NCBI RefSeq assembly: GCF_000485595.1
Contig: NW_014577659.1
Location: 1-45,870, forward strand
Source of the DNA: Priapulus caudatus
Taxonomy: Eukaryota; Priapulida; Priapulimorpha; Priapulimorphida; Priapulidae
Direction: 5' to 3'
DNA: 45,870 bases
The position numbers were made by a program, and so were the translations under genes. The stretch's first letter is position 1; each line of letters opens with the position of its first letter. Under the pieces are notes generated by a model. That model did not search any database. It was not told the origin of the DNA and was given only the letters and a program-made list of their open reading frames with translations. This document shows, piece after piece, positions 1 through 11,811 of this stretch.

Positions 1-35
<35 letters not shown>
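1..35 (+). repeat. (GA)n microsatellite at window start
   Basis: Perfect dinucleotide run; a plausible contig edge. Confidence 0.95.
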
Positions 36-40
<5 letters not shown>

Positions 41-774
41 GAGAGATTGGCAGCAGCCGACGAAGACACCTACGCACAGTTACTGTCGATGACTCGTGGC
101 GTGCTGCTGACGTACACACTCTTGTTCTTCATCAATACTATGTGGTGTGGAATGGGAGGGACCGTCGTCAAGTTGTACAGTATATCGCGTTCAGTATAAG
201 AGCCGGTGAGACGTATGTGTATTTGTTTGTGAACGTGTGCGTATATATATAGATATATATATATATCGCAGTCATGATTAAAATTGGACGCTCAGGTGGT
301 GATATCTTTCACTCGTACTAATAAATCGCTGTGAGTATGTTAGTGACATGCGAGGATTGCAGCTGGTCGTTGGAAAGGTACAACCGAAACCGGGGAGCCT
401 TGAGCACTCTTTGCGAGTGTTATGAAAATTTTGAGAAAGCCAAATATAGTGTATATTGTAAAATTCGCCATCTAATCCAGCCCCGCAAAGAAGCGCATAC
501 GTCGACCAGGTGGCGTTGGGTAGGTGCAGACTCCGCAACGTCATTGGATAACGCTCGTGAGCGAGTTACGTGTGGCATACCGAACTCTCTCTCGCGCTTG
601 TTGCTAAGGGAAATTTAGACTAGCTTTAGGTTATGGAAGACACGCTCTTGTCAGGGACTAACTGGGTGTTGGTGCTAACGGGTGTCCTATTCTAAACAGC
701 ATTAATTCTCCTACTTTAGTTGTTCGTGCAAATTCAGCCTTGCTACTAGTGTTATTAATATGGCAGAGAAGGGG

Positions 775-775
<1 letters not shown>

Positions 776-817
<42 letters not shown>
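776..817. repeat. (AT)n microsatellite
   Basis: Uninterrupted TA run of about 35 bp followed by ATTATACTTATAT. Confidence 0.95.
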
Positions 818-819
<2 letters not shown>

Positions 820-1798
820 CTTATATCCAGGGAGGGGCAATTACATGAATAAGTTTTTTATGTAAACATATTCATGAATGATGCGCTCTTGAAACCGATG
901 TTTTAAAGATTTATAGTAGAAAGGAATTTCCTACTTTTTAATTTGTCTGCAGTTTTAAAACCCTTCAGCAGCCAAACCTCTCGCACACGTGAGAGGTTAT
1001 TATGTGCACCGACCATTTCAAAGAGATCAAACGTGTAAGCCTTGTGACATTGGTGTCTGATGATTTAAATATACCAGAAAAGAAGATAGTGCGGCTTTCT
1101 CCATCCTCTCTTTCTCACTCTCTCTCTACTACCATGTTAGTAGCTACTAATCCCCCCTGCTGTCTACGAAATTCGTCTTCTTTACTCTAGATACTGGTAC
1201 GTATTCAGCGTGTTTGATAAATACTTTTCTGTAACACATGCCATCCACCCATCGCTCCAATTAGAAACCGTATAAATTTATTTCGTCAGAATTGTCCATT
1301 CATGTTTGAACTTTTTGAATATATCGGCGATGTACAAAGAGCTTCTTGATATTATTGTCACATGAAAATGTGCGTAAACGTAACCGAATCCACACGTAGA
1401 GTAATTGTTTTCACGTCGTTTCGGGTTTTAAATACTGCTCAATGTGCCTTCTAATGTTGTGTATAGTCAGTAACAAGAATATAAATATACGTTTACTTTG
1501 TTATTTTCTTTCGTTTACTACTTATATTGCTTTGCTTTCTGCGTTGAGCCGTTCGTTTTGACACGAGCGTGACATTATAGAATTTGAGCTGTGTCGGTTG
1601 ACAAGTGATCACTCCTTTCTCAATGATACGGGGAACACGCGTTGCAATGTAAATTTGAGCTGTATACAGAACAGTATAATATGTAGTGCGCGCACAACGC
1701 ATGCATGAGTATGTTGCTCCAGGCGTATAACGAACGCATGTAATACACACATAGTGTAGATGAAATACATTCATAACTAGAGCACTCTGAGAGCACAG

Positions 1799-2041
1799 AC
1801 CTCCGCCAAGGCAGCTCAATTCTGTCACTGAAAATTTTAATTAATTAATTAAATAATTAATTGGATCCGGATGACGACCAAAATGTAATCAATTCTAAGT
1901 TAACCGATTTCTGACGTATCCTGAAAATTTTATGACAATCCGTCCATAACCTTTTCAGTTAGGCTGTACACAAAGAAACCCACAAACCAACAAACGCACG
2001 CCGATGAAAACATAACCTCCTGCCAACCCCTTGGCGGAGGT
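1799..2041. mobile_element. Short inverted-repeat element, family A copy 1
   Basis: Bounded by ACCTCCGCCAAGG (1799-1811) and its reverse complement CCTTGGCGGAGGT (2029-2041). The same outer motif bounds 16033-16364. No coding capacity; possibly a small non-autonomous DNA transposon. Confidence 0.6.
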
Positions 2042-2334
2042 AACAAAGGGCAAGAGTCGTACGTATGCATTCGTTGTATGCGCAACGTGTATAGATTTCA
2101 TGACTATTTGACATGCGTGTCCCTATAACCAATGAAACCTTAGTAAGCATCTTAGGAATGTCACATATAATATTAAACGCACCTTCTCAAAAAATTACAG
2201 GGAATCTGTTGTCAGGAGCATGAAAAATTATTATGGCTATCTGTATCATGAGTCTAACTATAACTTCATAACATTTGCACGACAGTTATGTCGGACCAAT
2301 GATGTCATAAATACTTGTGAGGTTTCCTACTTAA

Positions 2335-2630
2335 AGCCTAGCGCAGACCTGCGACTTTTTCATGCAACTCGACAGCGATTCTAGAATCGCTGTAAAAATT
2401 GCTGCGAAAGCGCTACGTCTGCGGGAATGTGCAACTGCACCCCGTAGCGATTCTGGTCGCTTGCGACGAGTTGCAAGAAATCAAACTGTTTTGATTTTGA
2501 GCGACTAATCGCTCCCAAATTGCTCTAGAATTGCTTCGAAATCGCATGTCTGCGCACACGCGGTGACACATCGACCGATCGCTTGCGGTTGCAGCGACGA
2601 GCAACCAAAAATCGCAGGTCTGCACTAGGC
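2335..2630. mobile_element. MITE with TTAA target-site duplication
   Basis: TTAA flanks both sides (2331-2334 and 2631-2634). The ends are imperfect inverted repeats of about 25 bp, AGCCTAGCGCAGACCTGCGA at the left and the complement of GCCTAGTGCAGACCTGCGA at the right. The interior has further self-complementary pieces. TTAA duplication with short TIRs is typical of piggyBac-type non-autonomous elements; that assignment is inferred. Confidence 0.75.
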
Positions 2631-2875
2631 TTAATTGTCTTCCTACTTTACTGTTGTGTTCCTACTTACGAGCCCCAGTAGCAACATCTTTGCAATAAAT
2701 CGCTGAACAAATATGGCTAAAGTTAAAAACAACTGCGCCTTACCTGATCGTTTGATGTGAATGAAAAACTGTATTCACTTCATAATTGGTCGGTAATTTT
2801 TCAAGAAGATATAATTAGAAAAAAACACCACCTCGATTTTTAATACTGGATACACCTAGTAGACGCAAGTTACAT

Positions 2876-2962
2876 ACAACGCGTGACAACACCGAAGCAA
2901 CGCGTGGCAATACAGCAATGACGCGTGGCAACATCGAAACAACGTGTGGCAACAACGAGAGC
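2876..2962 (+). repeat. Minisatellite, about 20 bp unit
   Basis: Four degenerate copies of ACGCGTGGCAACAnCGAA. Confidence 0.75.
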
Positions 2963-3444
2963 ATATCAGACTGTGCTTCAACATTAGACAACCTGAAAGA
3001 ATCACCCTAGATATAATTAATAGAATGCTACAGTGGCACCCGTACGCTGTCAGATGTTTATATATTCCATACATACTATATACCTCCGTGAAACCGACTT
3101 GTCTTCCTATCAAATAGGCTACCTTTACGCATTGCTCTCAGGATTTTCAATCGATTCTATCAAACCCCGATTAAACACAGATAAATCGGTATGTTTTTGA
3201 AAATAGAAAACAAATTCTATAACGCAGATTGTTCCCGCACATGCCAGGCGCTGTACTTGAGAGGTGTTTGAAGAACACCAGTAGTAAAATATTTAATTAA
3301 GTAAACGTCACTAATTTATTTCCCAAGTAAAATCCATTTTAATTTATGATTAAATATTGTTAGAGTGTCTAGGATGGACCTTAATTATCTGATATTTTAT
3401 TTACCCTGAATACGCCACGGACATGCATGCGGTTGATGTTAATA

Positions 3445-3505
3445 TTGCTGCTGGTGTTGCTGCTGCTGCTGCTGACGGTAGTAGTGATGATGATGACGCT
3501 TGTTC
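3445..3505 (+). repeat. Trinucleotide-rich tract (GCT and GAT)
   Basis: A run of CTG/GCT units passes into GAT/GTA units. The Leu/Ser-rich apparent frames across it are repeat artefacts. Confidence 0.8.
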
Positions 3506-4734
3506 TGATGACAATGCTGATGAGAACCTTTGTATCATTCCCAGTGCTTGAGTGTACCCTCACGTGTAAAGAGCCCCTCCCCCCCACCCGCATTCAATTA
3601 GTGACGCAGACGTCTCTCATATACGCTATTGTCCGCTTGCCTCCCACGAAGCAGTAGCACTACTTATTATCTATGGGATGTACTATAATATAAACAGGAT
3701 ATAAACGTGTTAGTTGGTGTAAACAAATCTACGCACAGAATGTGATAAATGCAATCCTAACCCCACCGTCGCAACAACGCGTCAAGTTCAAGTACCCGGG
3801 TGTAGCGACCGGTCACGTCTCGCAACAAAAATTACTGCGGATCTCGGGCGAGAAACTGCCCAGTTTGCGAGTGGCTCTCGAGAGAAGAAGTATTGACAAG
3901 CAAAATACCACCTACCACGCGCTATCTACGCGTCTAATCTTCTCGGCGATATGTTGCTGCGTCATCGAGTGACCGCGTCGAGTTGTTTTGCTTAATTTAC
4001 GCGCGCGTACCTCGAGAATTCGATAAACAGCTCGACGACTCTCTGCCTTCCTCATCGTTGAGCGCGACGCTTTGTCTCCAATATCCAAGTGAGATCGGAA
4101 AGTCCAGCTGTGCTATATAGGCCACAGAAAAATGGAGTATAAATGGCCGAGGCGCGCTCAGGAAAGTACATGATTAATGTAAACACTCGTGCGTTTTTAG
4201 TTTTTGCATTAACACAAACATTGCAAAATATCCCAAACTACCACAATCATATTTGTAAATGTTTATGTAAACAGAAACGCACCCGTGAATTGAAGTACGA
4301 TGTACGAAGAGAATTATAGATCAAAAACCTAGAATAGTCCTATCCTACCCATGTTATAAAAGGGCTGTTTATACCCACCCCCTCTTATCTGATCTCAATA
4401 TGGCGGCGGGGAATTTCCGATTTGGCTTTTTTGCGTTGCCCCTCCCCCATCAACTTCGATCGCTCCTCGTGATAACACCGATCATCGATAACACCGCATG
4501 ATGCACTGCTAACGTGATAAACAAGTAAGGATGCGCACGCGCAGAAAGCAGGCGCAGTCAGGCGTTCTCGCTGGCATGTTAGGGGCTATCCCTCCCCCCA
4601 GGTGGGTATATGCGCTAGTAAATATGCACGTTTAGGATTCATAGACGTGAAGCATGCCATGCTACGACGAGTCCAACTTATATACGCGATACAAGAATTG
4701 TGTGTGTTATATGATGCAAGTAGTGAAAATACAC

Positions 4735-5090
4735 GTACCGTAGCGTGCACATGCAGGCACTTGGAGCGTTTCAATAAAAAGAGTTATGTTAAATAAGCAC
4801 GAAATGTAATTATTTCCAAAGTCCTATAATGTTTCTATACTCTCTTTCGCCTATTATTGCCGATAACTTCCTGTAAATGCCGTTCAAATGCTCCTTTGCA
4901 ACACACATGCAGGTACACCGCACGCACGCCGCTGCACATTTACACTTACATTTACAGGAAATTATCGGCAATAATAGGCGAAAGAGATTAGAGAAACATT
5001 GAGACTTTGGTAGTAAATACATTTCGTGTTTATTTAGCATTATTTATTTATTGATACGCTCCAAGTGCCTGTGGTAGCGTGTGTACGCAA
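4735..5090. mobile_element. Palindromic element, arms about 150 bp
   Basis: Left arm from AGCGTGCACATGCAGGCACT (4742) through CGCCTATTATTGCCGATAA (4850) pairs with the right arm TTATCGGCAATAATAGGCG (about 4964) through AGTGCCTGTGGTAGCGT. The spacer is about 60 bp. Hairpin MITE-like. Confidence 0.8.
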
Positions 5091-5167
5091 AATGTCAATG
5101 CATGTCATGGCTCTCAAGGAAGAAAGACATGTATTCGCGCATCTAATAATATTAGTTAAAAGGGGAG

Positions 5168-5225
5168 AATAATATCAGGAGTAGATAATGGGGACCCTAA
5201 CCCTATTATCTACTCCTGATAATAT
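5168..5225. repeat. Short hairpin, ATATCAGGAGTAGATAAT family
   Basis: ATATCAGGAGTAGATAATGG pairs with ATTATCTACTCCTGATAAT across a CCCTAACCC loop. Related hairpins occur at 15434-15542. Confidence 0.85.
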
Positions 5226-5663
5226 GTATGTCCATATAATACAATAGTCATAGAGGAAAAACAAAGAATGTATCGGTATACAGTATATCATATATTGTAT
5301 AAGTATTATATATTGTATATTATATTGCATATAATTAAATACGGCATATATCATCAGGTAAAGGGTAAAGAATGTGTCATATCCTGCAGAGATTTCGAGG
5401 TGATAATAGTGCGTAATAAATTGATAACTCGGTTATCTTACTGTTTTATCCTTGCTATAATGCTTTTTAGATGCTGATCAGCAGAAGACAATGTATTTCG
5501 TAAATCGCGTGAGTCTATTACACATGTATATCTGTTATGAAACGGTTATGCTATCCAGTTGTTATTCTGACCACGTGTCAAAATATGATTAGTAATTTAT
5601 GGCTTTATTATTAGTATTAATCAACGAGGCGCATGTGTTTGTGCTGCAGACTGTTTACACATT

Positions 5664-5777
5664 ATATCAAGAGCTAATATTACCTTATAATATATATAAT
5701 ATAATATACCTAAGGTATTATTAGCTCTTGATTATATCATGAGCTTATAAAAGGTTTTATAAGCTCCTGATTATATC
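5664..5777. repeat. Two adjacent hairpins with AGAGCTAATAATACC motif
   Basis: ATCAAGAGCTAATATTACCT pairs with AGGTATTATTAGCTCTTGAT. A second hairpin (ATGAGCTTATAAAA with TTTTATAAGCTC) abuts it. The outer motif recurs at 13872-13955. Confidence 0.8.
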
Positions 5778-6164
5778 GCTATACGTATCAAAAAGCTAAC
5801 CGGAAAGGCCTGATAATCCAGTAATTTAAAAAGAAGTTATTGTAAATTAATTGCTTGCTTCTCCTATAATGACACGCAATATTGTAACGAAAAATTGTAT
5901 GTCTAAATTTCAGCGAATAAAATCCAGCTGGTACCGCCATTAACCGCAATCTTTGTTTTTATTTTTCAACTTTAAACATTTTAAAGCGAGGCAGGTCTGA
6001 TATTTTGCATTCCAAACGCGCGTATAGATTCTAAGATTGGATGTCTGTTGCCAAATTGTCAAATTGGAGATTTTTGTTACTCCCAGTATTAGAACCATAA
6101 ATAGGCAAATGTTTTTAGAAACGTTTTTATCTCAAAATATATAATAACGACGTTTCTATTATGC

Positions 6165-7405
6165 AGATATTTGCAATATTTGAGGGACTTGTGATTTTTA
6201 TGATACAAGCATGAGCTTTGGCACACGGTTAGAGCATGCCCTAAGGAAGATTTTTGGCTATAGTGCCATCGCATATTTGTCCCATGACAACAATGGCCGC
6301 CATTTTCCAAGATGGCCATTATTCAAATTCATTATCCTTCACTTTCAGCTAATATTCAACATAGAAACATGATCTTGGTGTCTAAACTAACATTATCGGG
6401 GTCAAGGAACACATTGCAATCAAAATCATTATCGGTCGGAAGCCGCCATCTTAAATTTCAAAATGGCCGCCATTCAAATCCATTATCCTTTAATATTTCA
6501 GCTAATATTCAACATAGAAACATGATCTTTGTGCCTAAACCAACATTATCGGGTTCAAGGAACACATTGCAATCAAAATCATTATCGGTCAGAGGCCGCC
6601 ATCTTGAATTTCAAAATGGCCGCCATTCAAATCCATTATCCAATTCAATTTATTTCAATACAACGCTATGAGCGCCATCTGGTTTGTACCACGTGACTGC
6701 CATAATCCCATTCACTCACTTTATTTACACCTGACAATTACTTTTTAAAGGTATCATATTGGTTCAACAATTTAATAATTTAACAAAGCTAATAAATTGA
6801 AAGAGTTGTGAAGAGTCAGAAGAGCTTGTGACCACACATAACCTGTTTAATATACACTGCCAGTAGTAGCACATCCGTGATAAATTGTGCGTATTGACAC
6901 TTTGGTATGCCCTTCCTTCACAGCATCTGCTAGGTGCAGTAGGATGCGGGTATCAGCCTCCTGGTGCAAGACCTGATATATCTCGGGGCTGTGTATAGAA
7001 GACGTCAGCATTTTCCTTGACCCCGATAATGTTGGTTTAGACACAAAGATCATGTTTCTATATTGAATATTTGCTGAAATATTAAATGATAATAAATTTG
7101 AATGGCGGCCATTTTGAATTTCAAGATGGCGGCCTCTGACCGATAATGATTTTGATTGCAATGTGTTCCTTGACCTCGATAATGTTAGTTTAGGCACCAA
7201 GATCATGTTTCTATGTTGAATATTAGCTGAAAATGAAGGATAATGGATTTGAATGGTGGACATCTTGGAAAATGGCTGCCATTGTTGCCATGGGACAAAT
7301 ATGCGATGGCCCTATAGCCAAAAATCTTCCTTACGGCATGCTCTAACCGTGTGCCAAAGTTCATGCTTGTATCATAAAAATCACAATTCATTTACATATC
7401 TGCCG
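6165..7405. mobile_element. Fold-back element, about 1.2 kb
   Basis: The left arm (about 6190-6640) and right arm (about 7030-7390) are reverse complements, from GTGATTTTTATGATACAAGC inwards. The left arm holds a partial tandem copy of the unit (GGCCGCCATTTT ... AACACATTGCAATCAAAATC) at 6300-6475 and 6476-6640. The middle contains a coding fragment (6862-7011). Coding-looking frames in the arms are mirror copies of the repeat. Confidence 0.85.
6862..7011 (-). pseudogene. Degraded mobile-element protein fragment
   Basis: The minus strand encodes VLHQEADTRILLHLADAVKE and then HTKVSIRTI. After a frame slip TDVLLLAVY follows. This EADTR ... RTxxTDVLLLA pattern is one I recognise from a repetitive, uncharacterised protein family common in invertebrate genomes. 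It is flanked by the fold-back arms, so it is either captured cargo or the relic of an autonomous element. Confidence 0.55.
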
Positions 7406-9077
7406 GGCTATATATTAACCAATTTAAACAAAATGAACAGTATTTTTCCAAGATTTCCAAAATTGAATACATGGACGGGTCCACAATTTTATACAGAGCG
7501 GCAACATAGGCGGATCCAGGAATAGTGAAAGACAAATTTCTTTAGAGACAAAGTTACGCCCGCGGAGAGAAGTCAATGTGGGTAACTACACTGCAGTACA
7601 AGCATTTATGAGCTATAATAATCTGGACTTGTAGCGCATCAACGTCTTAATAGCGTTAAGCAATCTTATTGCACCTTCTTACGAATTCTAGGATTTTAAG
7701 GGGCCTACAACATCTATTGCTAAAGATTAGCGAACTAAAATTCTTAGCCACGTTTAACCGTCAAATAAAATTCAAATGAATTAAAACCTGGTTTAATAGT
7801 AGTAAAATTTCGTAGAACATGGTTTGTCAACACGTATGCTGTGTCAAAACGTATAGCTCACAACTAAATCCGCCACCGTTAACCGCATGCATAATAATGA
7901 CACGAATGGTGTAAATCGCCATAATATCGCGTTACTGACTGAAAAAAAGACGAATAAGTTGTCTTTACATAGTATCATCATGTTTATTCCCACTTTGTAA
8001 ATTATATACATATCAGTTCCTATAAAGCCCAGCGCGCCTCGGTAGAATGATGCTCCATATAAAAATTTTACAATATGCAACACGCTATCGCCGCGGAAAC
8101 ACAGACGAATACACCTATTCTATTGAGGAACGATCAGGGATGCAGGCACAGATTGAAACGACTCTTGCTGCCTTGGTGTCTCTCGATCGACATCCTTCTC
8201 CCTGTCTTTGTTGAACAACCAACTGCGCGCGATAACTATGGAAACATCGTTCTACGACATTGAAACCTAGAAACAACTGAACATCTAGCTGCTTCCGCTG
8301 ACCGCAGATATATGCGGGACATGACCTACGGCGACCGATGACCCTTGACCTGTAACGGCCGATCATCGTCGACAAGGCCATAGCATAATTTGACCTAACC
8401 GTCGTTCGAGAAATGTTTGAACAGGAGCATTTTTACGTGCAACTACGGGCCGGCCACCCGGCTAATACACCACGATGTCAGTACGGGCATTCTGTCACCG
8501 CAACGCACTAGTGCGAGTACAACACCGTAGTCGGAGAACAGTAGTAGCTGGGTACAGACACTCGCTTCGGTCATCACACTTATATTAAGTATCTGCAGAA
8601 TACAGCCCGGCGGCGATAGAAATCGTCGGCCTTGGGAGAGAGCGTGAGATGAACACAACAAGGATCGTATATAACGCGTACACGCACTACACATCACCGC
8701 GTCGGGGTCCTGACGAGTTAATGAGTACAATAAAAAAATCATGCATAGCTCAGGAGAGCTAGATAAGAATAAGAATAAAAATGAAGATAAGAACCGGTCG
8801 GAAGAGCTTTACCTGTGCGTCACAGAGCGCGCTCGCCGGGCGAGTAAACTCTATTGGGTTGAATTGGGATTCGCATAAACCATCTTGATAAACACCGGTT
8901 TCGCTCGCATATAGCAGTGGCATCACTCTAACCTTGGAGTAAACATTCTGACTTATGATGACAGAATGATCACTCTAACCTCTAACTAAGAGAGCGAAAG
9001 AGGAACAGCGAGTCAAATAAGTAACAGTGCTCGAGTAATGCTAGCAGACAAGACCGGTGGTAACCAGGGTGGTGTAA

Positions 9078-9228
9078 ACGCACGAACGAACGCACGCACG
9101 CACGAACGAACGCACGAACGAACGAACGAACGAACGAACGAACGAACGAACGAACGAACGAACGAACGAACGAACGAACGAACGAACGAACGAACGAACG
9201 AACAAACGAACGAACGCACGAACAGACG
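9078..9228 (+). repeat. (ACGA)n microsatellite
   Basis: More than 30 tetranucleotide units with a few ACGC variants. Long frames on both strands here (Arg/Thr/Asn or Arg/Ser/Phe/Val repeats) are artefacts. Confidence 0.97.
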
Positions 9229-9897
9229 ATACATTTCCCCTGCTGAATTCGCAACGCGTAGCAGTCGCATCGCCTCAATCTTGCACCGATCACAGTTTGC
9301 CGACATCAGCGACCATGTCGTCAACGACACAACGCGCAGCGACCTCTATCAGGACGTCTAATCGCACCGCTTGCTCGTCGACTCTATACTAACACCTGCA
9401 GGAGGAAACAGGGGGACTCGCGCTTACGCGTATAAAATCTGGGGGGAAAAATCAACAACCGAAATAAAAACACAACCATATATATTGCACCGCGGAGTAT
9501 AACATCTGCATGACTGCGCCAAACAACAGCCGTCAAAGGCTGCAGTCAACAGCACGGGACGACAGCATGGGTCAACAGCAGTGGTCAACAGCTGGGGTCA
9601 ACAGGATGGGTCAGAGGGCGGAGGCGTCGTGCTCATCAAACGCTGTCAAGTCAAGCCACAAGATCAAGCCGCCGTGTAACAGCTTGAGAACAGACTTCGT
9701 CTCCATTCGTCGGACGAAGATAGCCGCCATCTATAACCACACTGGGTCACATCTCCGAGAGATGGCGTCCGCTGCACGAGGAGGTGTAAGATTGGGAAGC
9801 CCGTACACACACCTCGCTAACGCGCGTCAGACAAACAACAGTGACACAAGGTGCCTGCACCAGTGAAAACTAAACGTGTTGGTTTATCGTGTGTATA

Positions 9898-9976
9898 TGC
9901 ATATATATATATATCAGGACTGATATATATATATATATATATATGTATATAATATATATATATATATATATACGCA
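9898..9976. repeat. (AT)n microsatellite
   Basis: Interrupted TA runs with a small palindrome around CAGGACTG. Confidence 0.9.
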
Positions 9977-10286
9977 CACGCGCACACGATATCCCGCGGT
10001 CAGTGTACCTGCTAATTTCAGTCCACTTTAAATTATAATTCTTTCAGACTATCGTCTGGCCTCAGAGAGCGAGTGGAGTGAATCTAGCGATTCTGTATGT
10101 TCGACCATCCCCCGAGCCTGCACATGGCACAGAGTAAGCGGCATATAACGCTAAAACTACGCAATAAATTACACGATAATAAAAAACACACAAGCCGACA
10201 AGCGCATAGTAATAAACCTTGAAAACGTCTATTTCATCGAGAGCTGCAACAACCTGGATTGTGTTCAAACTTGTTTCGACGCCAAT

Positions 10287-10362
10287 ACACACGCGCGCAC
10301 ACACAGTGACACACACACGCACACACACATACACACGCACCCACACACACATACACACGCTA
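10287..10362 (+). repeat. (CA)n microsatellite
   Basis: CA units with CGCA interruptions. Confidence 0.9.
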
Positions 10363-10755
10363 TACCGACAAGCATTTAAACATGTGGTCAGTGCCGGACA
10401 CGTTACACCGCAGAAGGCTATGCTTAAAAAACAACCGTCCCAAAACATCACAAAAAGCGACGGGGCAAGAAAATACAACCTACGCAAGAGCAGAGCTTCT
10501 ATAGCAGTGTCGAACACAACTCCCGCGAGAGGGCGTCACGGAGATTCCCGCTCAACGATTTGGAGAGATGACACGCCAACGTGTTAAAATGTCGCAGGCG
10601 GAGACACACACTGCGCGCACGATCATCGGCGGTGTCGGATAGACTCGGGTTCGAGATTCACAGAAATGGCAAGGTCTGCATAAAAAATCTACGATTACAC
10701 GAGCACGGACACGACATTTGACACAAGCAGAGCAACCAGTAAAACCCTCGCGCCA

Positions 10756-10756
<1 letters not shown>

Positions 10757-10799
<43 letters not shown>

Positions 10800-10812
10800 C
10801 ACGCACACACAG
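10757..10812 (+). repeat. ACGC then CA microsatellite
   Basis: ACGC units pass directly into CA units; the same ACGC-CA pairing occurs at 27045-27092 and 37225-37316. Confidence 0.9.
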
Positions 10813-10969
10813 AGGGAGGTCGCCGATTTCCACCCACCGGACGAACAGAATTTTCGACGCAGGAATGCAAGAGTGTCTCGCCACAACATCTACGTGCACG
10901 CGTATAAAAGAAGGCCAGCTATAGTCATAAAAGCCACGAACGACGACGGCGATAGAAAAAAAACCCGGG

Positions 10970-11215
10970 CCCCTCTCCGCCCTCCACCGTTTCGAGACCC
11001 CTCCCCGCCCTCTCCCCTCCCCCGGCGTGGGACCACCTACTCAGCCTTCTCCCGTTGCAAGACTCCCCTCCCTGCTTTCCCCTGTTGAGATATCCCTCCC
11101 CGCCCTCCCCAGCCGCCACACCATCCCCGCCCTCCCCTGCCCCCCAACCACCCCCGCCCTCCCCTGCCGCCGCAATGCAGCGAGACAACCACCCCCTCCC
11201 CCCGGGGGCCGGCGC
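10970..11215 (+). repeat. C-rich (CCCTCCCC-type) tract after the pseudokinase stop
   Basis: Degenerate repeats of CCCCGCCCTCCCCTGCC. On the gene's own strand this is a G-rich 3' UTR or flank lying directly after the stop codon, with potential for G-quadruplexes (inference). Confidence 0.8.
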
Positions 11216-11217
11216 CA

Positions 11218-11811
11218 CTAGGAGAGATTGAGCAAGCCGTGAGATTCGAGCAGCTTCTTGACGGTGCCGCGCACGAGGAAGTGCACGTGGTGCTCGTTGA
11301 GCACGCCTAGCGACGTCAGCCCCGCGTCGCCGCTGCCGTCGGCCGCCGCGCGCGCCAGGCAGTTGACCTTGCGCGCACGCTCCAGCTCCAGCCACAGCCG
11401 CAGGCCGGCGTCGTCCTCCTGGTGGCTGCGCGGGTCGCGCATCAGCCGATCCTCGGGACCCCAGAGCGCAAACTCGAGCGCGCCGGCGGCCTGCGTCAGC
11501 GCGGCAGGCCGCTCGCGCGACAGCGCCTCGACGACGCGGCCGAGCGCGCGCGAGAACGGCGAGCGGGCGGCAATCGTCGGCAGCCGCCAGGTGCGCAGGT
11601 CGCGCACGAGCAGACGCACGTGCAGCAGGTGGTAGGCGATGCGCGCCGCGCAGGCGCACAGCGACAGCCGCGACGACGACGATGACGATGCGTCGGCTGC
11701 CGACGACGGCGCGTCGAGATCGAGGAAGACGAGCCGCTGGTGTGAGTCGCCCTCCCGCTTGACGAGCACGAAGCTGTCGAGATTGCCTTCAACCTCCTGC
11801 GAGCCGGCGCC
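11218..11811 (-). CDS. Pseudokinase gene, exon 21 (last), C-lobe and stop
   Basis: Acceptor gcag, phase 0, 197 codons then TAG at 11220-11218. It starts [20 protein letters not shown], where a kinase would have the HRD catalytic loop; no HRD is present. LVFLDLD lies at the DFG position. Helical C-lobe follows ([20 protein letters not shown]), then [28 protein letters not shown] and [17 protein letters not shown]. The exon is very GC-rich, unlike the AT-rich intron before it. Confidence 0.87.
   Translation of the reverse strand, partial: GAGSQEVEGNLDSFVLVKREGDSHQRLVFLDLDAPSSAADASSSSSSRLSLCACAARIAYHLLHVRLLVRDLRTWRLPTIAARSPFSRALGRVVEALSRERPAALTQAAGALEFALWGPEDRLMRDPRSHQEDDAGLRLWLELERARKVNCLARAAADGSGDAGLTSLGVLNEHHVHFLVRGTVKKLLESHGLLNLS

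Larger units (their letters stand above)
1..10969. other. Gene-free flank downstream of the pseudokinase gene
   Basis: Apart from the repeats and elements listed, no exon chain, splice-supported frame or recognisable protein was found here. Frames above 100 codons fall on microsatellites or lack any recognisable motif. Confidence 0.6.

Noticed and set aside
9038-9361. Long frames on both strands with Arg/Thr/Asn or Arg/Ser/Phe/Val repeats
   Set aside because: They are translations of an (ACGA)n microsatellite; no splice sites or non-repeat homology.
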